Positions 46,035 to 54,006 of a stretch of 64,000 bases of DNA are shown here, piece after piece. Below the pieces are notes generated by a model, which was given only the letters and a program-made list of their open reading frames with translations, did no database searches and was not told the origin of the DNA. Each line of letters opens with the position of its first letter. Position 1 is the first letter of the stretch. Made by a program: the position numbers and the translations under genes. The stretch is from Kofleriaceae bacterium (GTDB lineage Bacteria; Myxococcota_A; Polyangia; Haliangiales; Haliangiaceae): assembly GCA_018057825.1 (NCBI GenBank), contig JAGPCY010000002.1, positions 248,001 through 312,000 of the forward strand, written 5' to 3'.

Positions 46035-47336
46035 TCACTGGTTGTGGTGTGCGATCTGTTCGTTCGTCTCGTCGGCAAACAACCGCGCGCGGAAGCGGGC
46101 TAGGTGATCGTCCCAGGCCGTGGGCTCGCCATCCGGCCAGAGCGGGCGCTCGAAGAACGCGGCCGGCACGGGGCCGGTCACCGGTATCAACGCTCGACTA
46201 TCTGCCGCGATCGCACGTCGCGGCGCGACCGCCAGATGCCGCCACAATGACGGTAGCGGTCGCCAGGTCAGCTCTGGGTACATGGTCTCGGCCACACCGT
46301 GGATCGAGGCGTCCGTCGCTTGGCCGGTGTGAGGATCCGCCGGAGCGCGCTCCGCGCCGAACAAGGCGCTCTCGACCGCGTGCAGCGCCGATGGGCGGAT
46401 ATGGCTGCTGATCCGCACCTCCCGCCACGCCCTGTGGACGCTCAGCAGGGCGCGACGGACCTCCTCGACCCGCCGGCGGTCAGCCGGTCGCGCGGTGAGC
46501 GCGGCGTCGCGGGCAAGGGCGATCGCGCGCGCGACTGGGCTACGATCGTCACCTGGCGCAGGATCGATCGCGGGGGCCATGCGTTCAGCGCAGCGTGTGG
46601 CCAAGGCGACCTCGGCCCACGGTGCCCGCGGCGCCATTGCCGATTGCGACGGACCATGCCAATCCAGAAACGTGGCGCCACAGACCGCATCGATCCTGGC
46701 GATCAAGGCGTCAGGGCCGGGCTCACCCAGACCGGCGTCGCGATCGTGGCGAGCCCACCATGACAGGTAGCGGTTGCGCTCGTCTTCAGGAGCGGTGATG
46801 AACAGGGCGGCGCGGGTCTCGGTTCGCTCCGGCGACACTCGGTTCATCAGCTTCGCGATCTCGCGGCTGCCTCGGTCGACCGCCGCGACGAAGGCCTGAC
46901 GCAGCCAACGATCCAGCGCGGCGTAGACGGTCGCTGGCGCATCGAGGCGGAAGCGACCGTGGTTCCCGGCGGCGCGCAGCTCATCGCGCGTGAAGGGCAA
47001 GGTCGGCGCGTCGGCGTCGTCGGCGCCGTGCTCGAAGGCGCGTCCGACCCAGAACGCGCACAACGGACCGACCGCGTTGTCATCGACCACGTCGTCGACC
47101 TCGGTCGCATGACCACCGTCGAGGAGCTGCTCCAGGTCGGAAGACGAGATGGGGGTTGGTCCCCGGGTCAAGCCGTGGATCCGCAGCTCATCGCCGAACG
47201 CCAGCACTACCGGATAGAGCCCCATGGAGGCGGTCCCCGGGCGATCCAGGATGGCGCGGAGTTGCACCTGGTCGAGGCGGGTGATCCGGATCCGCGGGCG
47301 CCTGTAACCGTAACGGGGACGCGACGAATCACTCAT
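46035..47336 (-). CDS. Unknown 433-residue protein
   Basis: A soluble protein starting MSDSSRPRYGYRRPRIRITR, a basic N-terminus, then GLYPVVLAFGDELRIHGLTRG and long helical stretches with DRWLRQAFVAAVDRGSREIAKLMNRV. I see no signal peptide, no membrane helix and no family pattern. It follows a frameshifted gene by 3 nt and is probably in one operon with it. The codon use looks like that of the region. Confidence 0.7.
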   Translation of the reverse strand: MSDSSRPRYGYRRPRIRITRLDQVQLRAILDRPGTASMGLYPVVLAFGDELRIHGLTRGPTPISSSDLEQLLDGGHATEVDDVVDDNAVGPLCAFWVGRAFEHGADDADAPTLPFTRDELRAAGNHGRFRLDAPATVYAALDRWLRQAFVAAVDRGSREIAKLMNRVSPERTETRAALFITAPEDERNRYLSWWARHDRDAGLGEPGPDALIARIDAVCGATFLDWHGPSQSAMAPRAPWAEVALATRCAERMAPAIDPAPGDDRSPVARAIALARDAALTARPADRRRVEEVRRALLSVHRAWREVRISSHIRPSALHAVESALFGAERAPADPHTGQATDASIHGVAETMYPELTWRPLPSLWRHLAVAPRRAIAADSRALIPVTGPVPAAFFERPLWPDGEPTAWDDHLARFRARLFADETNEQIAHHNQ

Positions 47337-47339
47337 GGG

Positions 47340-48102
47340 TCACCGACCTCCTGCCAGGAAGTCTCTCACCCGCGGGTGGTGGAAGTGGACGCCGATCGCG
47401 GTGGCGCTTCCTCGGATCACCGGGATCGGTGGCAGTCGGGCGGGATCGTGATCAACCAGGTCATCGAGCTCTCGGCCAGCCTCGGGAGACAGCGAGAGCG
47501 CCACGCTGTTCCGGCTGTGGGCCACGATCGAGGCGTACCTCCCAGGTCCAAAGTCGTCGATCTGGGTCTGATAGACCGCGGATGAGACGGTCGCGGAGAT
47601 CCGGGAGCGTGGTTGGAGGGTCGCCATCGACGTAGTGGCGATGCGATGGGTACGCCGTCTGGAGCTCGTCTCTGAAATGCTGCTCCCAGTCGGCGAGTCT
47701 CCCGGCGGTCGCTCCACCGTAGGACAGCTCGTGGAGCGCTTGATCGGCTTCGTCCGAGGACAACGCGGAGAAGCGGCCGCGTCGGCCCCCGAGGCCGCCG
47801 GAGTCACAGCGCGTCACTCCCTGGGCGTAGTCGGCCCAGGTTCGCTCTACCACCAGACCGATCGCGCCGAGCGCGGGGTTCAGGTCTCCAAGATATGCGT
47901 ACACCGGTCGCCCATCGCGATCGATGCCCAGCCGTTCTTCCGTGCGCTCGACCGCCGAAGGATCGCGCGGCGGACGGGCGTTGATCGTCTGTTTGCCGAG
48001 GGAGATCTCGAGGGCCTCCGCGACGGCGCCGGGGCCGCCGTGCAGGGCGTGCCCGAGCCGGATCCGGTCAGCGCTCACGTCTTTGACCCTAGCATGCATC
48101 AT
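47340..48102 (-). pseudogene. Unknown gene, apparently frameshifted
   Basis: From ATG 48102 a protein-like reading runs through IRLGHALHGGPGAVAEAL, RPVYAYLGDLNPALGAIGL and AYPSHRHYVDGDPPTTLPDL to about 47570. There a second frame takes over with AVYQTQIDDFGPGRYASIVA and NSVALSLSPEAGRELDDLVD, and ends FLAGGR at 47340, four bases before the start of the next gene. Each frame alone is open past the change but looks poor there. A single-base change near 47565-47600, or a sequencing error, would join them to about 250 residues. No family was recognised. Confidence 0.55.
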
Positions 48103-48204
48103 CGCAACGCTGGCGCGGCGCGGAAGGGCGGGTCGAGATCGGCTCCGGAGTGATGGTGCGGCGCGCGCTTGCGCGATCGCGGTGGAGTGCGCGCGCGATC
48201 GGCG

Positions 48205-48242
48205 TTGACAGGGCGACGTGCGATAGCTGAACGTATGTCCAG
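48205..48242 (+). promoter_or_regulatory. imuA promoter with LexA-like box
   Basis: TTGACA at 48205-48210 is followed 15 nt later by GCTGAACGTATGTCCAG (48226-48242). In reverse complement this agrees at 15 of 17 positions with the Myxococcus xanthus LexA box CTRHAMRYBYGTTCAGS as I remember it. The box covers the expected -10 region. Confidence 0.65.
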
Positions 48243-48284
48243 CCATCGCATGTTTCGTCCTCGCGCCGCGCGCGCGCCCCTGCC

Positions 48285-48953
48285 ATGAGCCGCCACCTCG
48301 ACGCCAAGGACTTCGTCGATCGCGCCCGGGCCCGCTCGACCGCGGCCGCCGGGGCGCGGGTGATCTCCCTCGACGAGGTTCGCGCCGCGGCGGTGGCCGC
48401 CGGTCCGCGCTGGCGCCTCGACGATCTGACCGGGCGGCTGGCCGAGCTGTCGGGGCAGGGCGCGGTGGCGTCCTTGACCGCGGCCGCGGCGCTGGTCCTC
48501 GAGGTCCAGGCGCGACGCGAGCCGTGCGCGTGGATCGCCACGCCCGGATCGAGCTTCTTCCCGCCCGATCTGGCCGACGGCGGCGTCGATCTCGAGGCGC
48601 TGGTCGTGGTCCGCGCGCGCGACGCGCTGATCGCGGCCCGCGCCGCCGACACGCTGTTGCGCTCGGGCGGCTTCGCGCTGCTCGTGCTCGATCTCGGCGC
48701 TGGCGAGCTGGCCACCGCGACCCAGGGCCGCCTGGTCAGCCTGGCCCAGCGTCACGACGCCGCGCTGGTCGCGATCACCGAGCGCGCGCGCGACGCCGGC
48801 TCCCTCGGCTCGATCGTGTCGCTGCGCGCCGAGGCGGTGCGCGAGCGGCGCGGCGGGCAGTTCGCGGTGACGGTGCGCGCGCTCAAGGACAAGCGCCGCG
48901 GTCCCGGCTGGAGCGATCCGGTCGAGGTCGTGCCACCAGCGGGGTTGCGCTAG
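48285..48953 (+). CDS. imuA: ImuA, mutasome accessory protein
   Basis: A 222-residue RecA/SulA-like protein with the ImuA pattern: GRLAELSGQGAVASLTAAAALV, then EPCAWIATPGSSFFPPDLADGGVDLEALVVVR, and SLGSIVSLRAEAVRE. The first motif is a P-loop remnant. ImuA works with ImuB and the error-prone polymerase DnaE2 in SOS mutagenesis. It starts 43 nt after the LexA-like box and 7 nt before imuB. Confidence 0.9.
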   Translation: MSRHLDAKDFVDRARARSTAAAGARVISLDEVRAAAVAAGPRWRLDDLTGRLAELSGQGAVASLTAAAALVLEVQARREPCAWIATPGSSFFPPDLADGGVDLEALVVVRARDALIAARAADTLLRSGGFALLVLDLGAGELATATQGRLVSLAQRHDAALVAITERARDAGSLGSIVSLRAEAVRERRGGQFAVTVRALKDKRRGPGWSDPVEVVPPAGLR

Positions 48954-48960
48954 GCGCGTC

Positions 48961-50544
48961 GTGCGGGTGGCGTGTGTCGATCTGCCGGCCCTGCCGCTGC
49001 AGCTCCTGTGGCGGCGCGAGCCGAGCTGGCGGGCGCTACCGACCGTGGTCGTCGACGAGGATCGCCCGCAAGGCACGGTCGCGTGGGCGTGCGAGCGGGC
49101 GCGCGCCGGCGGGGTGTTGCCCGGTCAGCGCTACGCCCACGCCCTGGCCCTGGTGCGCGAGCTGCGCGCCGGGGTGATCGCGCCGGCCGAGCGCGCTGCC
49201 GCCGAGGACGCGGTCGCGCGTCGCCTGCACACGCGCTCGCCCGAGATCACCCGCGGCGACGACGCCAGCTTCTGGCTCGGCGGCGCCGGCCTGGGCAGCC
49301 TCTACCCGTCGGCCACCGCCTGGGGCCGAGCCCTGGTCGACGAGCTGGCCGCGCTCGGGCTGCGCGGCGCGGTGGTGATCGGCTTCTCGCGCTTCGCCAC
49401 CTACGGCCTGGCCCGGGCCCTGGGCGCCGGCCTGGGCGACGCCGATCCGACCGCGCTGCGGGTGTTCGCGTGCGACGCCGACGAGCGCGCTGCGGTTCGC
49501 GCGGTGCCCCTCGATCGCCTGGCGCTGCCGCCGCGGCTGCGCGACGAGCTGGCGCGCCTCGGCGTGACCACCCTGGGGCAGCTCGTGCGGTTGCCGGGCG
49601 GCGGCGTCCTCGAGCGGTTCGGTCCGGTGGCCCACCGGCTGTACACCCTGGCCGCCGGCGAGGGCTGGGATCCCCTCGCCCCCGAGCCGCCGCCCGAGGC
49701 CATCGATGAGCGGGTCGACCTCGACGAGCCCGAGGTCGACGCCGAGCGGCTGGTGTTCGCGACCAAGGCTGCCCTCGATCGCCTGCTGGTCCGGCTGGCC
49801 GCCAAGCGGCGCGCCCTGGTGGCGCTGTCGCTCGAGTGGAACCTCCAGCTCGCGGTCGGCCGTCACCAACGCCGGGTCGACTGCGTCAAGCCGGCGGCCC
49901 CGACCCTCGACGGCCGGGCCCTGCTCGGGTTGGTCCGCTTGCGCCTCGAGCATCAGCCGCCGGTCGCTGGCGTGGTGGCGATCCGGGTGTGGGCCGACGA
50001 CGTCGCCGCGACCCGCGAGCAGCTCGCGCTGTTCGCCGAGCGGCCGCGCCGCGATCTGCGCGCCGCCGACGTCGCCCTGGCCAAGCTGCGGGCCGAGCTC
50101 GGCGACGACGCGGTGGTGCGGCCGGTCTTGCGCGACGCCCACCTGCCCGAGCATCAGTTCGGCTGGGAGCCGATCGCGCGGGTGGTCTTGCCAGCGCCGC
50201 GCCGCGATCGACCGCTGGTCCTGGTCCGGCGGGTCTTGACCCGACCGCGGCTCTTGCCGCCGCAGTCGCCGCGGGTCCGCGACGACGGCTGGGTGCTGTC
50301 GGGCCTCGAGCACGGCACCGTCACCCACATCGTCGGCCCCTACGTCGTGAGCGGCGGCTGGTGGCTGGCCGGGCAGCGCGCGATCGCCGAGCCGCTCCTG
50401 GCCAGCGTCGACGATCCCACCGCGCCTCTGGCTGCCGGGATCTGCCGCGAGTACCACTTCGCCGACACCCGCCGCGGCGACTGCCTGTGGCTGTTCCACG
50501 ATCCGGCGCGGCGACGGTGGTTCCTGCAGGGCACGGTGGCCTGA
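48961..50544 (+). CDS. imuB: ImuB, inactive Y-family polymerase-like protein
   Basis: A 527-residue protein from GTG 48961. The N-terminal VRVACVDLPALPLQLLWRR corresponds to the start of Y-family polymerases, but the catalytic acids are missing (CVDLPALP in place of a DxD motif), as is normal for ImuB. A helix-hairpin-helix part (LARLGVTTLGQLVRLPGGGV) and the conserved C-terminal RRGDCLWLFHDPARRRWFLQG follow. ImuB links DnaE2 to the sliding clamp. No dnaE2 follows; the next gene is unrelated and convergent. Confidence 0.92.
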   Translation: MRVACVDLPALPLQLLWRREPSWRALPTVVVDEDRPQGTVAWACERARAGGVLPGQRYAHALALVRELRAGVIAPAERAAAEDAVARRLHTRSPEITRGDDASFWLGGAGLGSLYPSATAWGRALVDELAALGLRGAVVIGFSRFATYGLARALGAGLGDADPTALRVFACDADERAAVRAVPLDRLALPPRLRDELARLGVTTLGQLVRLPGGGVLERFGPVAHRLYTLAAGEGWDPLAPEPPPEAIDERVDLDEPEVDAERLVFATKAALDRLLVRLAAKRRALVALSLEWNLQLAVGRHQRRVDCVKPAAPTLDGRALLGLVRLRLEHQPPVAGVVAIRVWADDVAATREQLALFAERPRRDLRAADVALAKLRAELGDDAVVRPVLRDAHLPEHQFGWEPIARVVLPAPRRDRPLVLVRRVLTRPRLLPPQSPRVRDDGWVLSGLEHGTVTHIVGPYVVSGGWWLAGQRAIAEPLLASVDDPTAPLAAGICREYHFADTRRGDCLWLFHDPARRRWFLQGTVA

Positions 50545-50615
50545 GCGCGATCGATCATCGGCCCGCCGGATCCGTACCTGGTCGAGTTCGCCAGCGTCGA
50601 GTTGCTGCCGTAACC

Positions 50616-50753
50616 CTCGGCCTCGGCTTCGTACTCGGTCTCGGACTCGGACTCGGTCTCGGCCTCCGCCTCGGACTCGGTCTCGGTCTCGGCCTCCGCC
50701 TCAGTCTCGGTCTCGGCCTCCGTCTCCGTCTCGGCCTCGGTCTCTGTCTCGGC
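50616..50753. repeat. Hexanucleotide array 5 (about 22 units)
   Basis: The array ends 2-3 nt from the stop codon of the lipoprotein at 50756 and is in the GAGRCC sense of that gene. Confidence 0.95.
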
Positions 50754-50755
50754 CC

Positions 50756-50995
50756 TCAGTTCCGCGGCTCGGCGTCGCCTGGGCCGATGTCGCAGGCGTC
50801 GACCGGGTTGCGATTCTCCTCGGGACACTCGGCGACCGGGACGATCTCATGGGACGGGTTGCCGTCGCCGTCGACCGCGATGCAGCAGGTCACCTCCTGG
50901 GGCACGTCGTCGGGGCGGGGGCCGTCGTCGAGCTTCTTGGGCGGAGCGCCGCAGGCGATGGCGGCGAGGGCGAGGGCGGCGAGGAGCGAGCGCAT
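50756..50995 (-). CDS. Small lipoprotein
   Basis: A 79-residue lipoprotein starting MRSLLAALALAAIACGAPP. The mature part holds a Cys pair (EVTCCIAVDGDGNPS) and a late Cys (VDACDIGPGD), with many Pro, Asp and Glu residues. Two more in-frame ATGs lie just upstream. It is divergent from the kinase gene at 51050, with 54 nt between the starts. The function is unknown. Confidence 0.6.
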   Translation of the reverse strand: MRSLLAALALAAIACGAPPKKLDDGPRPDDVPQEVTCCIAVDGDGNPSHEIVPVAECPEENRNPVDACDIGPGDAEPRN

Positions 50996-51049
50996 GGTTG
51001 GCATCATCGCCACGAACCCGGGCCGCGCGCAAATGTACACTCGGCCGCG

Positions 51050-53311
51050 GTGACTCCCGGTGCCAGCCTTGGCCCCTACCGCCTGATCGACCGCCTCGGG
51101 CGCGGCGCGATGGGGGAGGTCTGGCGCGCCCACGACGCGCGCCTCGATCGCGAGGTGGCGATCAAGGTCTTGCCCGCCGAGGTCGCCGCCGACGCCGACC
51201 GCCGCGCCCGCATGTTGCGCGAGGCCCGGGCCGCCGCCGCGATCCCGCATCCCAACGTCGTCACGGTCTTCGACATCGACACCGTCGACGATCGCGATCT
51301 CCTGGTGATGGAGCTGGTGGCCGGCGAGACCGTGGCCCAGCACCTGCGCGGCCGCGGCGCGCCGCCGTTGGCGACCGGCCTGGCCTGGCTGATCGCGATC
51401 ACCGACGCGCTGGCCCACGCCCACGAGCGCGGCGTCCTCCATCGCGACATCAAGGCCGCCAACGTGATGGTCACCACCGCCGGCGTCATCAAGGTCCTCG
51501 ACTTCGGTCTGGCCAAGCGCGGCGGCCTCGAGGTCGTGGTGGCGCCCGCGCCCGCGCCGGCGCCGGTCGAGGGGGCCCTCGACGCCACCCTGCCGAGCCC
51601 GACGTCCCTCGACGGCACCGTCGCCGGCTCCCTGGTCGGCACCCCGATGTACATGGCGCCCGAGCAGATCGCCGGCGCGCCACCCGATGCCCGCACCGAG
51701 GTCTTCGCGGTCGGCGTCCTGGCCTACGAGATCCTGTCCGGCGGTCCGCCGTTTCGCGCCGCCACCCTCGACGCGCTGTTCGTCGAGATCACCACCACCG
51801 ACGCGCCGCGCCTGTCGCCGCCGATCCCGCCCGACGTCGCCGCCCTGGTGGCCGCCGCGCTGGCCCGCGATCCCGCGGCGCGCACGCCGACGATGGCCGC
51901 GCTCCACGGCGCCCTGGTCGCGGCGGCGGCTCGCCACGCCGGTGCGCGGGCTCGGCGGCGCTGGCCGCTCGCGGTCGCCGCGGCGGTCGCGGTCGCCGCG
52001 GTCGCCGCGCTCGTCGTCGGGGCCCTCGCGCTTCGCGGCGGCGACGCGCGCCCGGCGCCCCGACCGGGGGACGCCCTGGTGGCCCGCGCCCTCGACGAGT
52101 ACGACCTGTTCTACACCGACAAGGCCCTCAGCTCGATCCGCGCTGCGCTCACCGCTGATCCCACCCACCCGCGGGCCCTGGCCTACGCCGTCTTGTTCGG
52201 CGGCACCGACGCCGATCGCGCCGCGGTCGTGGCGCGCGCCGCGACCCTGCCAGCGGCCGTCCGCGGCGAGCCGCTCCTGGCCGCGGCGCTGGCCCTGATC
52301 GAGCGCGGTCCGGCCGCGGCCCGCGAGCTGCTCGCCGACGCTGGCGATCGCGAGCGCGGGTTCTGGGCCGCCGAGCTGGCGTTCCGCGCCGGCGACTACC
52401 GCGCCGCGCTCACCGAGTACCGCGCGCTGGCCGCCGCCGAGGCGCCGCGCTTTCGCGGCCGGATCTACGACCACTACACCGCGGTGCTCCTGTGGGCCGA
52501 CGAGGTCGACGCCGCGCGCGCCATCGGCGAGCGCTACCACCAGGCGTTCCCCGGCGAGGCCGACGCGGTCGGGGTCCACGCCACCACCCTGGCCGCCGCC
52601 GGCGATTACCCCCGCGCCACCGCGCTGGCCGAGGAGGCCCTGGGCCTCCACCGCAGCGAGGACACCCTGGCCGGCCTGGGCAAGGTGGTCGCCTTGCGCG
52701 GCGAGCCGGCCGCCGCGATCTCGCTCTACGAGCAGTCGCTGGCCCTCGCGCCGCCGGCCCGCCGCCCGGTCCGCCGCGCCGCCCTGGCGCTCCTGCAGTG
52801 GCTCGCCGGCGACGACGCCGCGGCCGCCGCCACCGTCGCGCCATGCCTGACCGGCTCCGACGCCGCGGCTCCCGAGCGCGGGCTATGCCTGTGGGCCGCG
52901 GCGGTGCTCGACCCGACGCGCGCCGACGAGCTGGCCGCCGCCCTCGACGGTCTGGCCGCCGCCGCGACCCCGACCCGCCCGGCCTACGGCGACCCCGCGG
53001 CGCTGGCGGCGCTGGTGCGCGCCCGGGCCGGCTTCTTCGGCGGCGGCTGCGTCGGTCGCCGGCGGCCGGGCTGGGTCCCACCGGCCGCGCCCGCCGAGGA
53101 CGCGGTCGCCACCCTCGAGCGGGCCCTGGCCCAGCCCCTCGACTTCTACGGCGCCTACCACGTCCCGTTCTTCGCGACCTGGGCGCTGTGCGAACAGGCC
53201 GCCCTGGCCCGGGCCCTGGGCGAGCGCGATCGAGCCCGGGCGCTCTTGGCCCCGGCGCGGACCCGCGCTCCCGGTCGCTGGTGGCTGGCCGACGAGGCCG
53301 AGGCCGAATGA
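51050..53311 (+). CDS. Ser/Thr protein kinase with membrane helix and TPR-like domain
   Basis: A 753-residue protein from GTG 51050. The kinase (about 8-280) has RLGRGAMGEVWRAHD, VAIKVLP, HRDIKAANVM, DFGLAK and GTPMYMAPEQ. A membrane helix at about 310-330 is followed by a domain of repeated Ala-rich helices (ALDEYDLFYTDKALSSIRAA, AGDYRAALTEYRALAAAEA) of the TPR type. The open frame before the GTG extends to 50849 but overlaps the divergent lipoprotein and lacks kinase sequence. Confidence 0.93.
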   Translation: MTPGASLGPYRLIDRLGRGAMGEVWRAHDARLDREVAIKVLPAEVAADADRRARMLREARAAAAIPHPNVVTVFDIDTVDDRDLLVMELVAGETVAQHLRGRGAPPLATGLAWLIAITDALAHAHERGVLHRDIKAANVMVTTAGVIKVLDFGLAKRGGLEVVVAPAPAPAPVEGALDATLPSPTSLDGTVAGSLVGTPMYMAPEQIAGAPPDARTEVFAVGVLAYEILSGGPPFRAATLDALFVEITTTDAPRLSPPIPPDVAALVAAALARDPAARTPTMAALHGALVAAAARHAGARARRRWPLAVAAAVAVAAVAALVVGALALRGGDARPAPRPGDALVARALDEYDLFYTDKALSSIRAALTADPTHPRALAYAVLFGGTDADRAAVVARAATLPAAVRGEPLLAAALALIERGPAAARELLADAGDRERGFWAAELAFRAGDYRAALTEYRALAAAEAPRFRGRIYDHYTAVLLWADEVDAARAIGERYHQAFPGEADAVGVHATTLAAAGDYPRATALAEEALGLHRSEDTLAGLGKVVALRGEPAAAISLYEQSLALAPPARRPVRRAALALLQWLAGDDAAAAATVAPCLTGSDAAAPERGLCLWAAAVLDPTRADELAAALDGLAAAATPTRPAYGDPAALAALVRARAGFFGGGCVGRRRPGWVPPAAPAEDAVATLERALAQPLDFYGAYHVPFFATWALCEQAALARALGERDRARALLAPARTRAPGRWWLADEAEAE

Positions 53312-53390
53312 ACGTCGCCCGCGGTCGCGACGTCCAACCGCTGTCCTACCGTTGCGCCCCTCCATGGTCGTCCCTACGCTCCGCCATCCC

Positions 53391-53999
53391 ATGCCCCGGT
53401 CCGTCGTCTGGTCCTTGCTCGTCGTCCTGGCCGCCGTCGCCTGCGGCGATCCTCCGCCCAGCCGCTACCCGACCCAGAGCTTCTACGCCGAGGACACTCG
53501 CCTGGGCCCCGACGATCAGCTCGACATCGCCGTGTACCTGGGCGGCGGGTCGCAGAAGGTCGACAACGTGAGCCAGGTCTACGGCGTGTCGGCCGACGGC
53601 ACGATCTCCTTCCCGATGATCGGCACCGTCGCGGTCAGCGGTCGCGCCCCGGCCGACGTCGAGGCCGAGATCCGCACCAAGCTCGCCGACGGCTACATCG
53701 TCAACCCCAACGTGACGGTGCAGGTCAAAGAGTACAAGAGCAAGAAGGTCTCGATCACCGGCGAGGTGCGCAAGCCCGGCACCCTGACCTGGCGACCGCA
53801 GATGACGATCAACGAGGCGGTGTCCGAGGCCAACGGCTTCACCGCGATGGCCAAGCCCAACGCCGTGGTCGTCACCCGCCGCGACGGCGAGGACACGATC
53901 AAGTACACCGTCCCCGTCGAGCGCATCTTCAACAACCAGTACGCGCAGTTCTACATGCGCCCGGGCGACTCGGTGTACGTGCCCAAGCGAACCTGGTGA
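53391..53999 (+). CDS. Wza-like polysaccharide export lipoprotein
   Basis: A 202-residue exporter with a lipoprotein signal (VVLAAVACGDPP). It has LGPDDQLDIAVYL and ISFPMIGTVAVSGRAPADVE, a poly_export domain, then KVSITGEVRKPGTLTWRPQ, an SLBB domain, and FYMRPGDSVYVPKR. It forms the outer-membrane exit of a capsule or exopolysaccharide and is the first gene of an operon with a ligase, a chain-length regulator/tyrosine kinase and an epimerase. The frame extends back to a TTG at 53352, but the signal starts at 53391. Confidence 0.93.
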   Translation: MPRSVVWSLLVVLAAVACGDPPPSRYPTQSFYAEDTRLGPDDQLDIAVYLGGGSQKVDNVSQVYGVSADGTISFPMIGTVAVSGRAPADVEAEIRTKLADGYIVNPNVTVQVKEYKSKKVSITGEVRKPGTLTWRPQMTINEAVSEANGFTAMAKPNAVVVTRRDGEDTIKYTVPVERIFNNQYAQFYMRPGDSVYVPKRTW

Positions 54000-54006
54000 C
54001 CCGGCG

